Positions 45,777 through 56,649 of a DNA stretch of 64,000 bases are shown here, piece by piece (within the stretch, counting starts at the first letter, position 1; each line of letters opens with the position of its first letter). A program made the translations under genes and the position numbers. The notes under the pieces are model-generated. The model had not been told where the DNA came from, did no database searches, and worked only from the letters and a program-made list of their open reading frames with translations. This stretch comes from Hyparrhenia diplandra. Lineage: Eukaryota; Streptophyta; Magnoliopsida; Poales; Poaceae. The stretch covers positions 372,001 to 436,000 of the forward strand of contig JADLZK010012344.1 of assembly GCA_015847255.1 (NCBI GenBank), given 5' to 3'.

Positions 45777-47596
45777 CAAATCAAAGGCAGTAGGGTTTGC
45801 TACAGTGCTGCTTCCCCTGCAAAATTTAGAGACGTGACGAGGGCTTACCTGTGTACTACTAATTTGGTGCCATGAATGATGCACGTACCATGCATGGGTT
45901 AGCTGGCGATGCATAGCAAAGCGCCATGGTTTTGCAATGTCCATATGCCTGCCCTCTGCTGGATCATTGATGGTTGTGCATGCATGTCTTCCTGAACTTT
46001 AACTTAATTTTCTTGGGTTCTGGACCGACGACTTCGCTTGGAATTGATCAAGGCGTTGCTTCTCTAGGGAGACAAACTGTTACCCGGTCAGATAGGTGAC
46101 AGTTCGAGAGGGATCAGAGAGAAGAGATGGAGCCTGCGGCACATAGGGCATCCACAATATGGAAGAGAAAATGCATGGTCTTTATAATTATAAACCACTG
46201 TAGGAGCCACCAAGATCGGGTGCTGCTACTGCACATAATTAACCAGTACTAGCAGCACACAGCAATGGTTAGGATCAGAGCCCTCTCTCTCCTCATTCTA
46301 CCAGCCTCTGTTTTTCATGCACAGAACGTAGAGCATATGTTTTATAGTAAGTAGTAACACAGAAACAAAGCATAACCGGAGATCCATTTACATACAGCAA
46401 TGTTATCCTCTCCTATTTTTCATACAAAAGCTTGCATCACCGAGTTGCACTGTTACACGTACGGATGATTTCTACAGTGGTCTCATATTTCAGGTTGCAA
46501 AATTTTATTTTACAAAAGTACTTAAAGTTCTATGATAAATTAGGACCTAGGCTCAGTGCACTTGAGATCCTAGGTTTGCAGTGACTTCTTTAATCTTATA
46601 TCAGCAATTTGTCGCATGTAATCCAGAAAAAAATACTATATGTCCATGGATCTTGCAAGTTTGGGGAGAGGGTCGCCGGACATACAAGTGTTGGGGGAAT
46701 CTAGTTAGTTAGTGTGTGTGTGTGTGGTGGTGGTGGTTGGGGGAGCACCGTGTGTGGGAGAAGGAGCCGTCGTGGTAGGGGAAGGAGACGACGAGGGATG
46801 GGGGAGGGCGCCATGGTGGTTGAGGGAACCACCGGGTAAGGGAGGTGGACGCCGCTGCTGGCCAGGGTGGATGCAAGTGTGTGTTGAGAGGACGGACTGG
46901 AGATTAAAACAAAAGGAGCGCGCGGTCGCTGGCTCATGGCGTTGCCAATTGTTTTTCTTTTTAAGAAACCCTGGAGCATATAAAAACACCTTCTAAGCCT
47001 CCCGGCTTGCCACTAGGCCTGTCCGGGCGCGGACAGATCCCTAATACAAGCATTACCGATCCAAGAATTGTATGTCTAGTAGCATTGTTGTATTATGAAA
47101 ACATATATGGCATAAAATTAAATTAACAATATTTACAAGTGATAATATTTCATTTAAAATGTATAAACGTATCAAACCTACTAAAAGCCTACTAATACAA
47201 CTAGAAGTGAATTTTATATGTTCTTGGTTAAGGGAACATTTTTTTCATAAGTGAAAAACTATTAAAATAGCATGTTTACCTTGTCTAATTTTACAATGGT
47301 AGAACGAATGTGTAATTTCGAAATCTATATAGCACACATTTATGATTTTTGATTTATTTTGTATAATAGATTATTCCTTCCGCGTCTCATAAGTATAGAT
47401 TGACGTAGATATACTGAGAAGCCTCCAATTAGCAATATTAATGAAGTTAATCACGACAAGGATTATATTGACGTCTTAGAACTTTTTTGTCTTGTTCTTC
47501 TCCTTGAGTGATGCCAATTAGTCATATCAAGGATCTAGATAGTCACGAGTCAAGCGGCATCCACACACACACACCACAGGTGAGAGAGTCCAGACC
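45777..47596. other. No gene recognised
   Basis: 46,700-46,980 is a (GT)n/GGT-rich low-complexity tract with mutually overlapping frames of about 92-94 codons on both strands; these are not genes. A possible partial MITE end (CCTTCCGCGTCTCATAAGTA) lies near 47,377. Confidence 0.45.
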
Positions 47597-47618
47597 ACTA
47601 GGCAAAGACCAAGCAAAC

Positions 47619-48040
47619 ACAGACTGAAATGGATATATTTTTCTTTGTCCTTGCCCATTGCATTGCGTCCTTAACTTATCCTTCAACAAACGAGGAGCCT
47701 AACTGCTGGTTGAGAGTTGAGAGAGACGGCGAATGCGGCGTCTTACGGCAGAGATTGTGCCGTCGCAGATTTGGAGGAGGATGGGGACGAGTAGATCGAG
47801 GAGTCTTCTGCACCGACCGAGCAGGACCAGCTCTCGGATCCTGGCTCGTGCACCAGCTAGCGAGCGGCCCCGGCTACCACGGCCTGCTCAGTACGTGCTT
47901 CGGTTTAATCGGGGACGGGAGACTGGAGATGGTGAGTCAGTCGATGCATGAGTTTAACCGGCGATTCAGATTTCAGGGCGTCGGACAGACGACGACAGCG
48001 ACGGCGAGTCCAAGACAGCCGAGCGCAAGCACGCCGTGAT
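47619..48040 (+). repeat. Repeated block R, distal copy
   Basis: Related in order to 54,981-55,400: GACTGAAATG, CTTTGTCCTTGCC, CTTATCCTT, TTGAGAGAGACG, GAGGAGTCTT and CACCGACCGAGCAGGACCA. It has an open frame of 136 codons from 47,629 that shares the peptide TDRAGP with the proximal copy. No domain is recognised. Confidence 0.6.
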
Positions 48041-48319
48041 GGGCGGATGGGCTCTCCGCTGATGTCGCAGGGACCACGTATAGGTGACGGATCGGCCACG
48101 TTATTCCTTTAGCAAACACCAGTGTCTACTCACAGATAAGTTAGATTTAAAATCCAAATGGTAGAAAAGCATATGTGGGATGGAGGACTGGACATGAGTA
48201 GTATTTATCAATTCTTTCACTCTTTTATGGTAGTAGCTTTTTAATTCCTCCTCCCTTGAGATTAGTCTTTTGTTTTAAGCTTTAACGAAACTTTTAGTGA
48301 TCTCCAAGCATTTTATTAA

Positions 48320-49030
48320 ACCTAAATGCTAAAACGAGAGAGCGCAGGCTGTGGGGACAAGGCCTGCACAATGGCCCGCATAACGTGCGTCGCTTGGCAG
48401 TTTGCCGGCAACTTCGACTGGCACTTTTCTGTCCTCTTCCTCCGGATCCTCCACCTCATCTCCCTCCCTCCCTCTCACCGGAGTCCGGCACCCGGCAGCC
48501 AGCGAGCTAGCGACCACCGGCCCGCTCCGCTCATCCCCAAGCCCCCCACCGCCTCCATCAGGCCCGCGCCAATCTGGCAGTGATGGACTCAGCCAGGATG
48601 AGGCCTAGGTAGTACTCCTCTTCCTCCTGTCTCCTCTCTCCTCCCCCTGAAACTCTAGTAACCCAGGGTTTCGGCAAGCTTTCTCCCCGTTCTTCTCCAT
48701 CTCCGATGGGGTTTAGATTGTCCAGCCGGCTGGGAGAGGTAGGTAGGACAGGTGGTGGGAACGGTGGATGGGCGACAAGGGGGCCCTATTGGTGCAAGGG
48801 GCGGTCGGGGCCAAGTTGGGGCGGGAGATCCTCGCCAGGTTTGGTGAAGATGGTGGCGGCGAGCTCACCAGAGGTGGAGAATAGGGTGGCGGTGGGGTTG
48901 GGGGCGAGGGCGGCTGCGGTGGGCGCTAGGGTTCGTTGGATGCCCTAGCTCGCGTCCGATCCGCGAACCTTAGTGCCTGTAGCAGGGTGGGGGCCGGCGG
49001 TGGGGGGCGAGGGTACCGGAGTCGACGAAC
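48320..49030. other. GC-rich island, gene-like 5' end without a body
   Basis: C/T-rich leader-like sequence (48,420-48,580) precedes an ATG at about 48,583 with MDSARMRPR and a GTAGTA donor-like site. A second GC-rich part with ATGGGG follows at 48,705. No further exon or domain can be read, so it may be a gene fragment or the start of an untraceable gene. Confidence 0.3.
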
Positions 49031-49443
49031 CCTAGAGCTGGTCAGGTTTTATATTTTTTTTTGGCAACTACAATAACTTATTTTCTAAAATGGAGGTGTG
49101 CATGCCGCAAAAACTTGATTTTCTGCACGCGCAGGCTGCAGTAAAGTCCTTTATTAATTTGAGTACCCCCATCCTTCTTTCTATCTGTAGTACTTTTTCT
49201 ATAACCTTTTGAAATTATTTTTAACTGCAAATTAAATAATTCTGAAATATATACATATTGGCATTCCCCTCATCGCGATGATCACAAATCTTGATTCCAT
49301 TTCGTGAGTCACTAAACCCCACCCCCACCCCCACCACTCTATAGATCTAAAAACAGGACATTTTGGTGGTGATGTTTTCCAGCAAGACTTCAGGAACCTT
49401 TTTCATCCATTTCAGGTGTCCTCAAGAAATTCCACGACGACAT

Positions 49444-49916
49444 GTGTGTTTAGTTTTTCAACTTTTCTCCAAAATTTCAAAAATTCTCATCACATCGAAG
49501 CATTAAATGCAACAAAGACACGCGTCCGGGAGTATAAAATGTAGGTAAATAATAAAATAAATTAATTACATCTTTTGAGCCTAGTTAGAGCAAGTATTAT
49601 AATACTGATCCAGCAAGTCGGCTATAAGGTTCCTTACAGCCTTCTCTCGGCCCACCCATACAGTAGTTAGCTCTTTCTAGTTAATACAGGGTCGACCTGT
49701 CTATCTCATATATTGTCTTGGTTTTTGTGCCCAAGCCGGCTGTAAGCTTACAGCCCACTCCTCCTCTGTCTCCTCCCTTCTCTGCTCCACATCAGCATTT
49801 AGCCGGTACTTTCTCTTACCCCATGGTAAGATAATATTTACCACAAACAAACGAAAAGTGCTACAGTACTTTTCAGTTTGCTACTGTGCCAATTTTCAGG
49901 TATCTAAACACACCCC
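49444..49916. mobile_element. Tourist-like MITE, reverse orientation, split by an inner insertion
   Basis: Outer ends GTGTGTTTAG and CTAAACACACC are inverted. The family landmarks appear complemented: TTCTCATCACATCGAAGCAT, ATCTTTTGAGCCTAGTTAG, then after a gap CCATGGTAAGATAATATTTA, CAAACGAAAAGTGCTACAGT. Same family as 43,325-43,620. Confidence 0.75.
49584..49816. mobile_element. MITE nested inside the Tourist-like MITE
   Basis: The inner block interrupts GCCTAGTTAG and CCATGGTAAG, which are adjacent in the outer family. Its ends GTTAGAGCAAGTATT and the complement of GTAAGAGAAAGTACC are imperfect inverted repeats. A TTA-like duplication is possible. Confidence 0.6.
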
Positions 49917-50290
49917 GAAAGCAATCCCACTCCGGTGTGGCACAAAACATAAACTGTGCAACCACGCCACTGCCTGACTTCATATAGCCTCATGCAAGCT
50001 CATCTAAGGAGGTGCAAACCACCCTCCCGATCTCCTCCTCCTTTGACTCCTCATTGACTCATTGTCAAGGTGACCTCCCCAAGTTCATCGTGGCCTCCTT
50101 AGCTATCTCTGTCACTTGTTGACGATCGCAAATCGCCAGCACAATATATCACGACCAAATTAAAGATCGGTCAAGCTATTGCCACATAGATATCTAAGGT
50201 TACATGCAAACACGTCCGTCACTAAAATTTTCCCTTATAAAATGATTAATTCATTTCAAAAATTGACGCTAATGTCATTAATCCAATTGA

Positions 50291-51414
50291 TGATGTCATC
50301 ATTTGTTTTAGATTTAAAAATCATTTTGGAAATGGAAATTATGTAATTATTTTGTGGTGAAAAACTATTACATTTTAGTCCTTCATTTTTATTTCATTTT
50401 ACTTACAAACAAATCCCTAAAATTTCATCAAAAGTTTAATTGTAGCTTTAGATGGCTTCTGCAGTGCGGCGGTAGAAGCTAGCATGCTACATGTTTTCCT
50501 AATGATTGTAATGTTTTTATGTTTTTTTTGTTATGTTTGGTTTATTAATTGTTCGAGTCAACCATCGCCGCATGAATGGCAAAGGCCATTGGTTAGGGGC
50601 TTCCACCCGGTGTTGAAATCTTGGGTGCGACACTTTATCCTAGATTTATTTCAGGATTTTCCGACGCTATGCATTAAGTAGGGGGTGACGCCCCCGTCGG
50701 CAATGAGGCACCCGTGTTGACTTCATGAACTTAAGATTTGTAAATTTCGGTGCTTCAGAGGTGCTCATACGGTAGGTAGGTTTTGCGTGCGTGTGTTCAT
50801 AGGGGTGAGTGTAAAGGCCCCGTGATTGAGCGTCTGCGTTGTAACGTGTAATCTCAAAAAAAACATCATTTGAACGTTACATGCATGATGATATGTGATT
50901 TCTCTTTAATCGACCATTGACACTCCCATGCATATAAACTTAGGTTTTGCCCATTTGGTCCATTCTTATTTTTATGGTTTACTGCATTGTTTTCTACGAT
51001 ATATTATAGGTACGACAAACATTTGTGGGATATTTAGTATAGGTGCATATATAAGTAAGACACAAATTTAGCATATTTACATTGTTTAGATACATGTAAT
51101 CTAAGACACATCTAGTCTTACTTTACAATATCTTTCACAGTAAATGACATCAAATGCATTTTTAGGCATGTTTTGGTAGTTAAATGCAGTTTTATGAGGC
51201 TTTTTCTATTCATATTTAATAATGCAGACATGGGGGATTCAAATATGAATTTAACAAATTAGTCTTTGTATTTTTCATAATGCTTAAGGCGGGCAGTAGT
51301 TTTTTCAGGAAAATAGAATATGTCAAATGGTTGAGGAAGACGCTTGCTTGGCCTTAGACCGGAATCATTTTTTTGTCTTGGATAGCCCATGAGTTTGAGG
51401 AAGATAGGCTTGGA
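50291..51414. repeat. Tandem duplication, unit A
   Basis: ATGTCATCATTTGTTTTAGA, CATTTTAGTCCTTCATTTTT, GGCATGTTTTGGTAGTTAAA and GACGCTTGCTTGG occur in order here and again in unit B at 51,415-54,800. Unit A has an extra insert at about 50,562-50,865. Confidence 0.85.
50562..50862 (+). mobile_element. Retroposon tail inside unit A
   Basis: GTGCGTGTGTTCATAGGGGT, GAGTGTAAAGGCCCC, GAGCGTCTGCGTTGTAACGT and eight A resemble a widespread grass retroposon 3' end. The block is missing from unit B. I could not fix a target duplication. Confidence 0.5.
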
Positions 51415-51492
51415 AATGTCATCATTTGTTTTAGATTTAAAAATCATTTTGAAAATGGCAATTATGTAACTATTTTGTGGTAAAAACTATAC

Positions 51493-54304
51493 TTTCAAGA
51501 GCACGCCTAGGCGCGTTTTTCATTAAGCGAAAGAGTGTTACAAACTATGGTCGATCCCAGAACGCTTGAGCATTACCCGGATCACCACCCCTACTTCTAC
51601 TAGATCTTACACGGCGATTACATTGGAATTAATTTGCGACGGGAAAGAAATAAAGAGATAAAGGCCTAACTAGCCGACCTCTTCTTCGCAATCCCCGCCA
51701 TGTTGAGCTCCATGGCGAGAGATCGATCCCCCCTGCTAGGGGCCTCGAAACAACTCCTCTTTTTTTCGGTCATCTTTTCCCCAAAGGCAACCACGAACTT
51801 CTCGCTCAATCTCCGAATCCACGGCCTCGTCCTCGACCTTCTCGCCCGAAGCTTACGAAGCAGCACCTTACGTGCTTGAGCGGTTGCATTGGGCGCGCGC
51901 GGTTTAGCCGCAATACGTTCACTCCTCCGCGAGAGAATGGACCGACACCGGCGTGCGGGAGCGGCGTAGGCTGGGCCCATCCTTGGCGGAGGAGTGTCGA
52001 GGGGAGGCATATCGCTGCCTCCGGCTCCTCCCGGACCGGCGGTGTCACGTTTCGACATCGTCGTCGGAGGAGGGCAGGCACGGCGCTATCGATGCCCGCA
52101 TCGGGCGGCGGAGGAGCAACCCGGCCGGCCTGGCCGCCTAAGACAAGGCGGCTCTGGCGCCAACGACAAAGGGCGACGAAGGGACCCCTATGGCCCGCCG
52201 GTGATGTCGGGCCGAGGTCGCGAACTCCGCCCGCCACGGGGGTGAGCCCACCAATCATCCCCGCGTCGGGCGCAAGTCTTTGTAGAGCGGGTGTCCACCG
52301 GGGGGCGTGGCGCGAGCTCGAAGCCATGGTCTCCACAAGCATTGGGTCAGCAAAGCGGGAGGCTCCGGCGACATGCGCCACTTTCCCGCCAAGGGATCGG
52401 CGTGCCGGCGCTGGTCGAAGTAGTGGAATCCCTCGGTGGAGGCCGACCGGCGGCACTGTCCTCGACCGGGCGGTCACCCTCATAGGTGTCTTGCCGACGT
52501 CGGCCGCCGGCCGGCGATGGCGGCTGCGGGTGGCGTCGTCGGCTAGCGGCGCCTCGCTAACGACGAGGGGGCATCCTCCACCGAAGCCTGAGTCGTCAAG
52601 TCGAAGTGGGGGCGGACAAAGAAACTCACCCACCGCGGTTGTGGCCGCGGGTGTCGCCAGACGCCCGGGAGCGTCTGAGGCTGCAACCCCGTGAACGCCC
52701 TTGTTGAGGCGCATCCTCGCCGCGGCTTCCGCGAAGGGCGGTGAGGTTGGCGGCGGTGTCCGCAATCCGGGCGGTGCCCCACACGGAGCGGGAGGCGGAG
52801 GCGAAGAGGTACACCGGCGGCGTGGTCGGCCGTGACGGTTAGGCGAGATTGACTAGGTAGGGGCGGGGACAAGGCGCTGGCGCGGGAGAGGTGGTGCGCG
52901 GTGGCGACGGCGGCGGCGTTGGACAAGCGTGAAGTCGCGTCGGCCGGCGGCTGGCAGTGTACCTGCCGGCCGGGCGGGTGCACGAACGCAGCGCTCCATC
53001 GGGCGTGGACCGGTCGGCGGCACGCGGGCACACGAGGGCTCGGGGGAGGCATAGGAGGGCGGCGACAGCGGCGCCGCCGCCGCGGAATCTAGCGGGGTGG
53101 CGGCCGGGCTGGCGGAGCCATACCCCTCACAAGGCGTAGGCACCACCACCGAGGCTCGACGGACGGTGCGAGGAATGGTGGCATGACAACGGTGGAAGGC
53201 AATTCTTCCTCGGAGGTGTCACCGTTGTCATCGCCCACCGCCGTGCCGCCGACGCCCGGCCGACTCTCGGATGGAAGGCGCGCGAGGCGGGATAAGGTGG
53301 ATGACAGAGCGGATAGCGGGGGCGAAGGGCGGACGAGGATGACATCGTGGTCATGGGCGTCGTCGCGTCGCACATCGTCCTCATCCACGGCGCCCTCGAC
53401 GCAGAAAGGCCGAGCCATGCGTGACTCCGAGACCCACCGCGGCGGCCCAAAGCCAGCGCGTGGTGGCGAAGGGGGCGGCTCCCACCACCGAGGGCGAGGC
53501 CGGCCGATGGGAGACACGGCCGTCGGGCGAGGTCGCAGCGGGGGCCCTCGGCGGCAACGATGAAGGCTGCGGCCGCGAGGTGCCAACCGCGGCGGCGGCG
53601 ACGTCGGGTTGATGGCAGCAAGACGAGACCACGAAGCCGAGGGGGGTGACGGAAGCGCGCTTGCCGCGGCTCGGTCGGCTCGGCGTAGGGTGGCGCGGGC
53701 GCGGGCTGCCCGATGGCGCGAAGGGCGACACTCCGGCGGCGGCGACCTCGTCCGGCGGGCGGCGCCAATCTCGCCCTCCTCAAGGTCCCGGGCAGGGGTT
53801 GGGCGCTCTCTGGCGGTAGGATGTGGGGGAGCGGCATCCTCACGGCGTCATCCGTGCCGGCTGCGGCCAATGGCGCGGCTCGTGGCAGCCACCAAGTTGC
53901 CCTCCTCCGGGCGCCGGGGGGGCGAGTGACGGGCCCTCTGGGCATGGCGGCTGCCGGAAGTCGAGAAGAGGCGGGGAGGTCGGATCCGCGGGCGACTAAT
54001 CGGGGTCGCCGGATCCGGGCACGGCGGTCGGCGGCCGATCCTGCGGCGGGGGAGGAGGTGCCCCGGTGCCGACTCCGACTCAGACGGGCTTGGGCCGCCT
54101 CACGAAGCGGGGAGGAGACAGGGAGAGTTGGAGATAGAGCAGGGGAGGAGGGGAGGGAGGGAAGGAGGAGCCGGTGGCGGGGCGGGACGGGGAGGCCGCC
54201 GGCGGGGCGGGCGGCGGCGACGGGCTCTGTTCGCCAGAGGCAACGGTCGGGAGGCACCCGGCTTCGTGTAAAGTGATACTCGGTAAAAAAAAAAAAAAAA
54301 AAAA
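51493..54304. mobile_element. Retroposon insertion (LINE-like), very GC-rich
   Basis: AAAAACTATAC flanks it (51,482-51,492 and 54,300-54,310) and unit A has the empty site at about 50,365-50,385. A poly-A run (54,285-54,304) marks the plus-strand 3' end, preceded by GTGTAAAGTGATACTCGGT. The left end, read on the minus strand, also resembles a LINE 3' end (GTAACACTCTTTCGCTTAAT). A minus-strand frame there (52,058-51,666) has RRSERIAAKPRAPNATAQAR, like the C-terminus of grass LINE ORF1 proteins. Orientation is therefore ambiguous; an internal inversion or a nested element would explain it. Long frames of 165-376 codons on both strands at 51,800-54,260 overlap and are mostly compositional; no reverse transcriptase is readable. 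Confidence 0.65.
51666..52058 (-). pseudogene. LINE ORF1-like C-terminal segment
   Basis: The frame contains RRSERIAAKPRAPNATAQAR and KVLLRKL followed by LSEKFVVAFGEKM. Grass LINE ORF1 (zinc-knuckle, DUF4283-type) proteins end in a similar RRSxRLAxKPR...QAQxVLxxKL block. Match is by memory of the motif. Upstream frames on this strand do not show a clear DUF4283 domain. Confidence 0.4.
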
Positions 54305-54980
54305 CTATACATTTTAGTCCTTCATTTTTATTTCATTTTATTTACAAACAAATCTCTAAAATTTCATCACAAGCTTAATTGTAGCCTTATGTGGTTTTCA
54401 CGGTGCGACAGTAGAAGCAAGTTATGTATGTTTTTCGTAATGGTTGTAATGCTTTTTATGTTTTTGTTATGTTTGTACCATTGTTCGAGTAATTAACATC
54501 AAATGCATTGTTAGGCATGTTTCGGTAATTAAATGCAGTTTTATGAGCCTTTTTATATTCATATTTACAATGACAGACGTGGGGAATTCAAATACAAATT
54601 TTACAAATAGTTTTTGTATTTTTCATAATGCTTGAGGCGGGCAGTATTTTATTTCAGAAAAATAGAATAGGTCAAATGGTTGAGGAAGACGCTTGCTTGG
54701 ACGCTCGAAAAAGACAAATGAGAGGCAGAGTCATTTTTTATGTCTTGGATAGCCCATAAATTTGAGGTAGCTAGGCTCTGGAGAAGAAGCTTGGAATGTC
54801 ACTTTCCAATTCAATGCGGAGCCAAAATATATAAAGAAGCCGATCCATGAAACTGATTTCAATTCAGCCCAATTAATTGTATAGATCCAAACAGGCCGTG
54901 ATCATCAGGTAGGTGGTCCGGACAAATTTCCTTGGCGGAAGAAACAGAGCAAGCAGACGCGGTCGAAGAAGCCCAATAAG

Positions 54981-55500
54981 CCCAAAACTGAAATGATGAT
55001 ATGATGTTTTTCCTTGTCCCTTGCCTTGCATTGTCCGTTCTTGATCGACTTATCCTTGCACAACACAAGCCAGACGATCGAGCTCAACTGCTTATTTATT
55101 CTGCTTGAGAGAGACGTACGGCGGATGCATGCGGCGGCGGCGGCGGCATACGGCGGAGCTTTTGTGCATGCGTCGCAGGAGGAAGGCGACGAGGTCAGAG
55201 GAGTCTTCACCGACCGAGCAGGACCACGACCATGCACCTCGGATCCTGGCAGCTGGTGCCTGGTGGACGACGACGAGCTAGCGAGCGAGTCCGGCCACAG
55301 CCGCGACGTCCTGCTCGATACCTCGGCCAGTTTCATCGTGGATGGGAGACCGGAGATAGCGAGCGAGCGAGTCACGGCCACTGGAAATTTTGGAAACAGC
55401 CTGTGTGGCGCAGATTTGCATGAGGAAGGGGACGAGTAGAGGAGTCTGCTTCACTGAAGGCCGGAGCAGGACCACCTCGGAGCTAGCCAGCGAGTCCGGC
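54981..55500 (+). repeat. Repeated block R, proximal copies upstream of RBCS
   Basis: 54,981-55,400 parallels 47,619-48,040. A further partial copy starts near 55,405 (GCGCAGATTTGCATGAGGAA, GGACGAGTAGAGGAGTCT, GAGCAGGACCACCTCGGAGC). A (CGG)n tract lies at 55,133-55,146. A frame of 141 codons (55,014-55,439) crosses it and shares FTDRAGP with the distal copy, but no domain is known. Confidence 0.6.
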
Positions 55501-55752
55501 CATGGCCAAGGCCACGACCATCACGCGCGTCCTGCTCAACTTATACCTAGGTTTAATGATCTGGGAGGGACGACGGGAGATGGATAGCGAGCGAGTCCAG
55601 GAACGGCCAGGGAAATTTTGGTTTCCAGCTGCAGTGAGTGACTTTCACCACTTCACTCCTGCTGCTTATCTATCTTGAAGCAAATTAAGTCCAGGGGACA
55701 TCACAACACATATAGTCCAACCATGCCGTGGCTCCATGTGGGTGGCGCAGAC

Positions 55753-55933
55753 GATAAGGCTTTGCCACGGGGACGCGACATGTGGCGGCAAACGCGATGA
55801 GGATAGGCCAGGCTGGCCACGGGACAACGGTGGCCACTCCTCCCACATCCGCTTCATCATCAGATCAATTCGTCCTGCCCTAACGACAGCCATCCGTCGC
55901 CATGGACGCACGCGCGCTGCCTCTTCTATATAT
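55753..55933 (+). promoter_or_regulatory. RBCS promoter: I-box and TATA box
   Basis: GATAAGG, the light-response I-box core, is at 55,753-55,759. A GGTGGCCACTCCTCCCACAT stretch of the kind seen in monocot rbcS promoters lies at about 55,830-55,850. TATATAT is at 55,927-55,933, about 115 bp before the ATG. Confidence 0.65.
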
Positions 55934-56045
55934 GCCGTCGGTGGGGGAGCCTACAGGACGACCCAAGCAATAACCAGCGAAACAAGGCAGCAAGAAGCAG
56001 CTCACTCGCTCCCTAGCTCACTACTACTAGCTACTAGAGCCGGCC

Positions 56046-56649
56046 ATGGCGCCCACCGTGATGGCCTCGTCCGCCACCGCCGTCGCTCCGTTCCAGGGGC
56101 TCAAGTCCACCTCCAGCCTCCCCGTCGCCCGCCGCTCCACCACCAGCTTCGCCAAAGTCAGCAACGGCGGCAGGATCCGGTGCATGCAGGTAACATATAC
56201 AACAAGCTAGCTAGCCTTTCGTTCTTGGCCATCTTGTTTCCAAATGCAACCCAAACACGTACGATGGATCCATGGTGATGCAGGTGTGGCCGGCGTACGG
56301 CAACAAGAAGTTCGAGACGCTGTCGTACCTGCCGCCGCTGACGGAGGAGCAGCTGCTGAAGCAGGTGGACTACCTGCTGCGGAACAACTGGGTGCCCTGC
56401 CTCGAGTTCAGCAAGGAGGGCTTCGTGTACCGCGAGAACTCCACCTCGCCGTGCTACTACGACGGCCGGTACTGGACCATGTGGAAGCTGCCCATGTTCG
56501 GCTGCACCGACGCGTCGCAGGTGTACAAGGAGCTGCAGGAGGCCATCGCGTCCTACCCGGACGCCTATATCCGGATCCTCGGCTTCGACAACATCAAGCA
56601 GACGCAGTGCGTCAGCTTCATCGCCTACAAGCCCCCGGGCAGCGAGTAA
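56046..56649 (+). CDS. RBCS: Ribulose bisphosphate carboxylase small subunit, chloroplast precursor
   Basis: Exons 56,046-56,189 and 56,284-56,649 with a 94-bp intron (CAG-GTAAC, GCAG-GTGTGG) give 169 residues. The first 46 are a Ser/Thr/Ala/Arg-rich chloroplast transit peptide (MAPTVMASSATAVAPFQGLK). Cleavage is expected at RIRC/MQVWP. The mature part keeps the family landmarks KKFETLSYLPPLTEEQLLKQ, WVPCLEFSK, the YYDGRYWTMWKLPMFGC core and QTQCVSFIAYKPPGS. The intron position just after the mature start is the usual monocot one. The product joins the large subunit in the L8S8 Rubisco of the stroma; in C4 grasses it is made in bundle-sheath cells. VWPAYGNKKF and ENSTSPCYYDG are as in maize rather than rice, which points to a panicoid host. 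Length and conserved residues are normal. Confidence 0.97.

Larger units (their letters stand above)
51415..54800. repeat. Tandem duplication, unit B (interrupted)
   Basis: The second copy of the unit. It is split by a 2.8-kb retroposon at 51,493-54,299. Confidence 0.85.

Noticed and set aside
46701..46996. Frames of about 92-94 codons on both strands
   Set aside because: They come from (GT)n and GGT-rich low-complexity sequence and mirror each other.
51806..52765. 319-codon minus-strand frame as a host gene
   Set aside because: A 272-codon plus-strand frame covers the same DNA, which points to base composition; the only recognisable motif is in a different frame.
53127..54257. 376-codon minus-strand frame
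   Set aside because: It lies inside the GC-rich retroposon, overlaps other long frames on both strands, is Arg/Pro/Ser-rich and has no recognisable domain.
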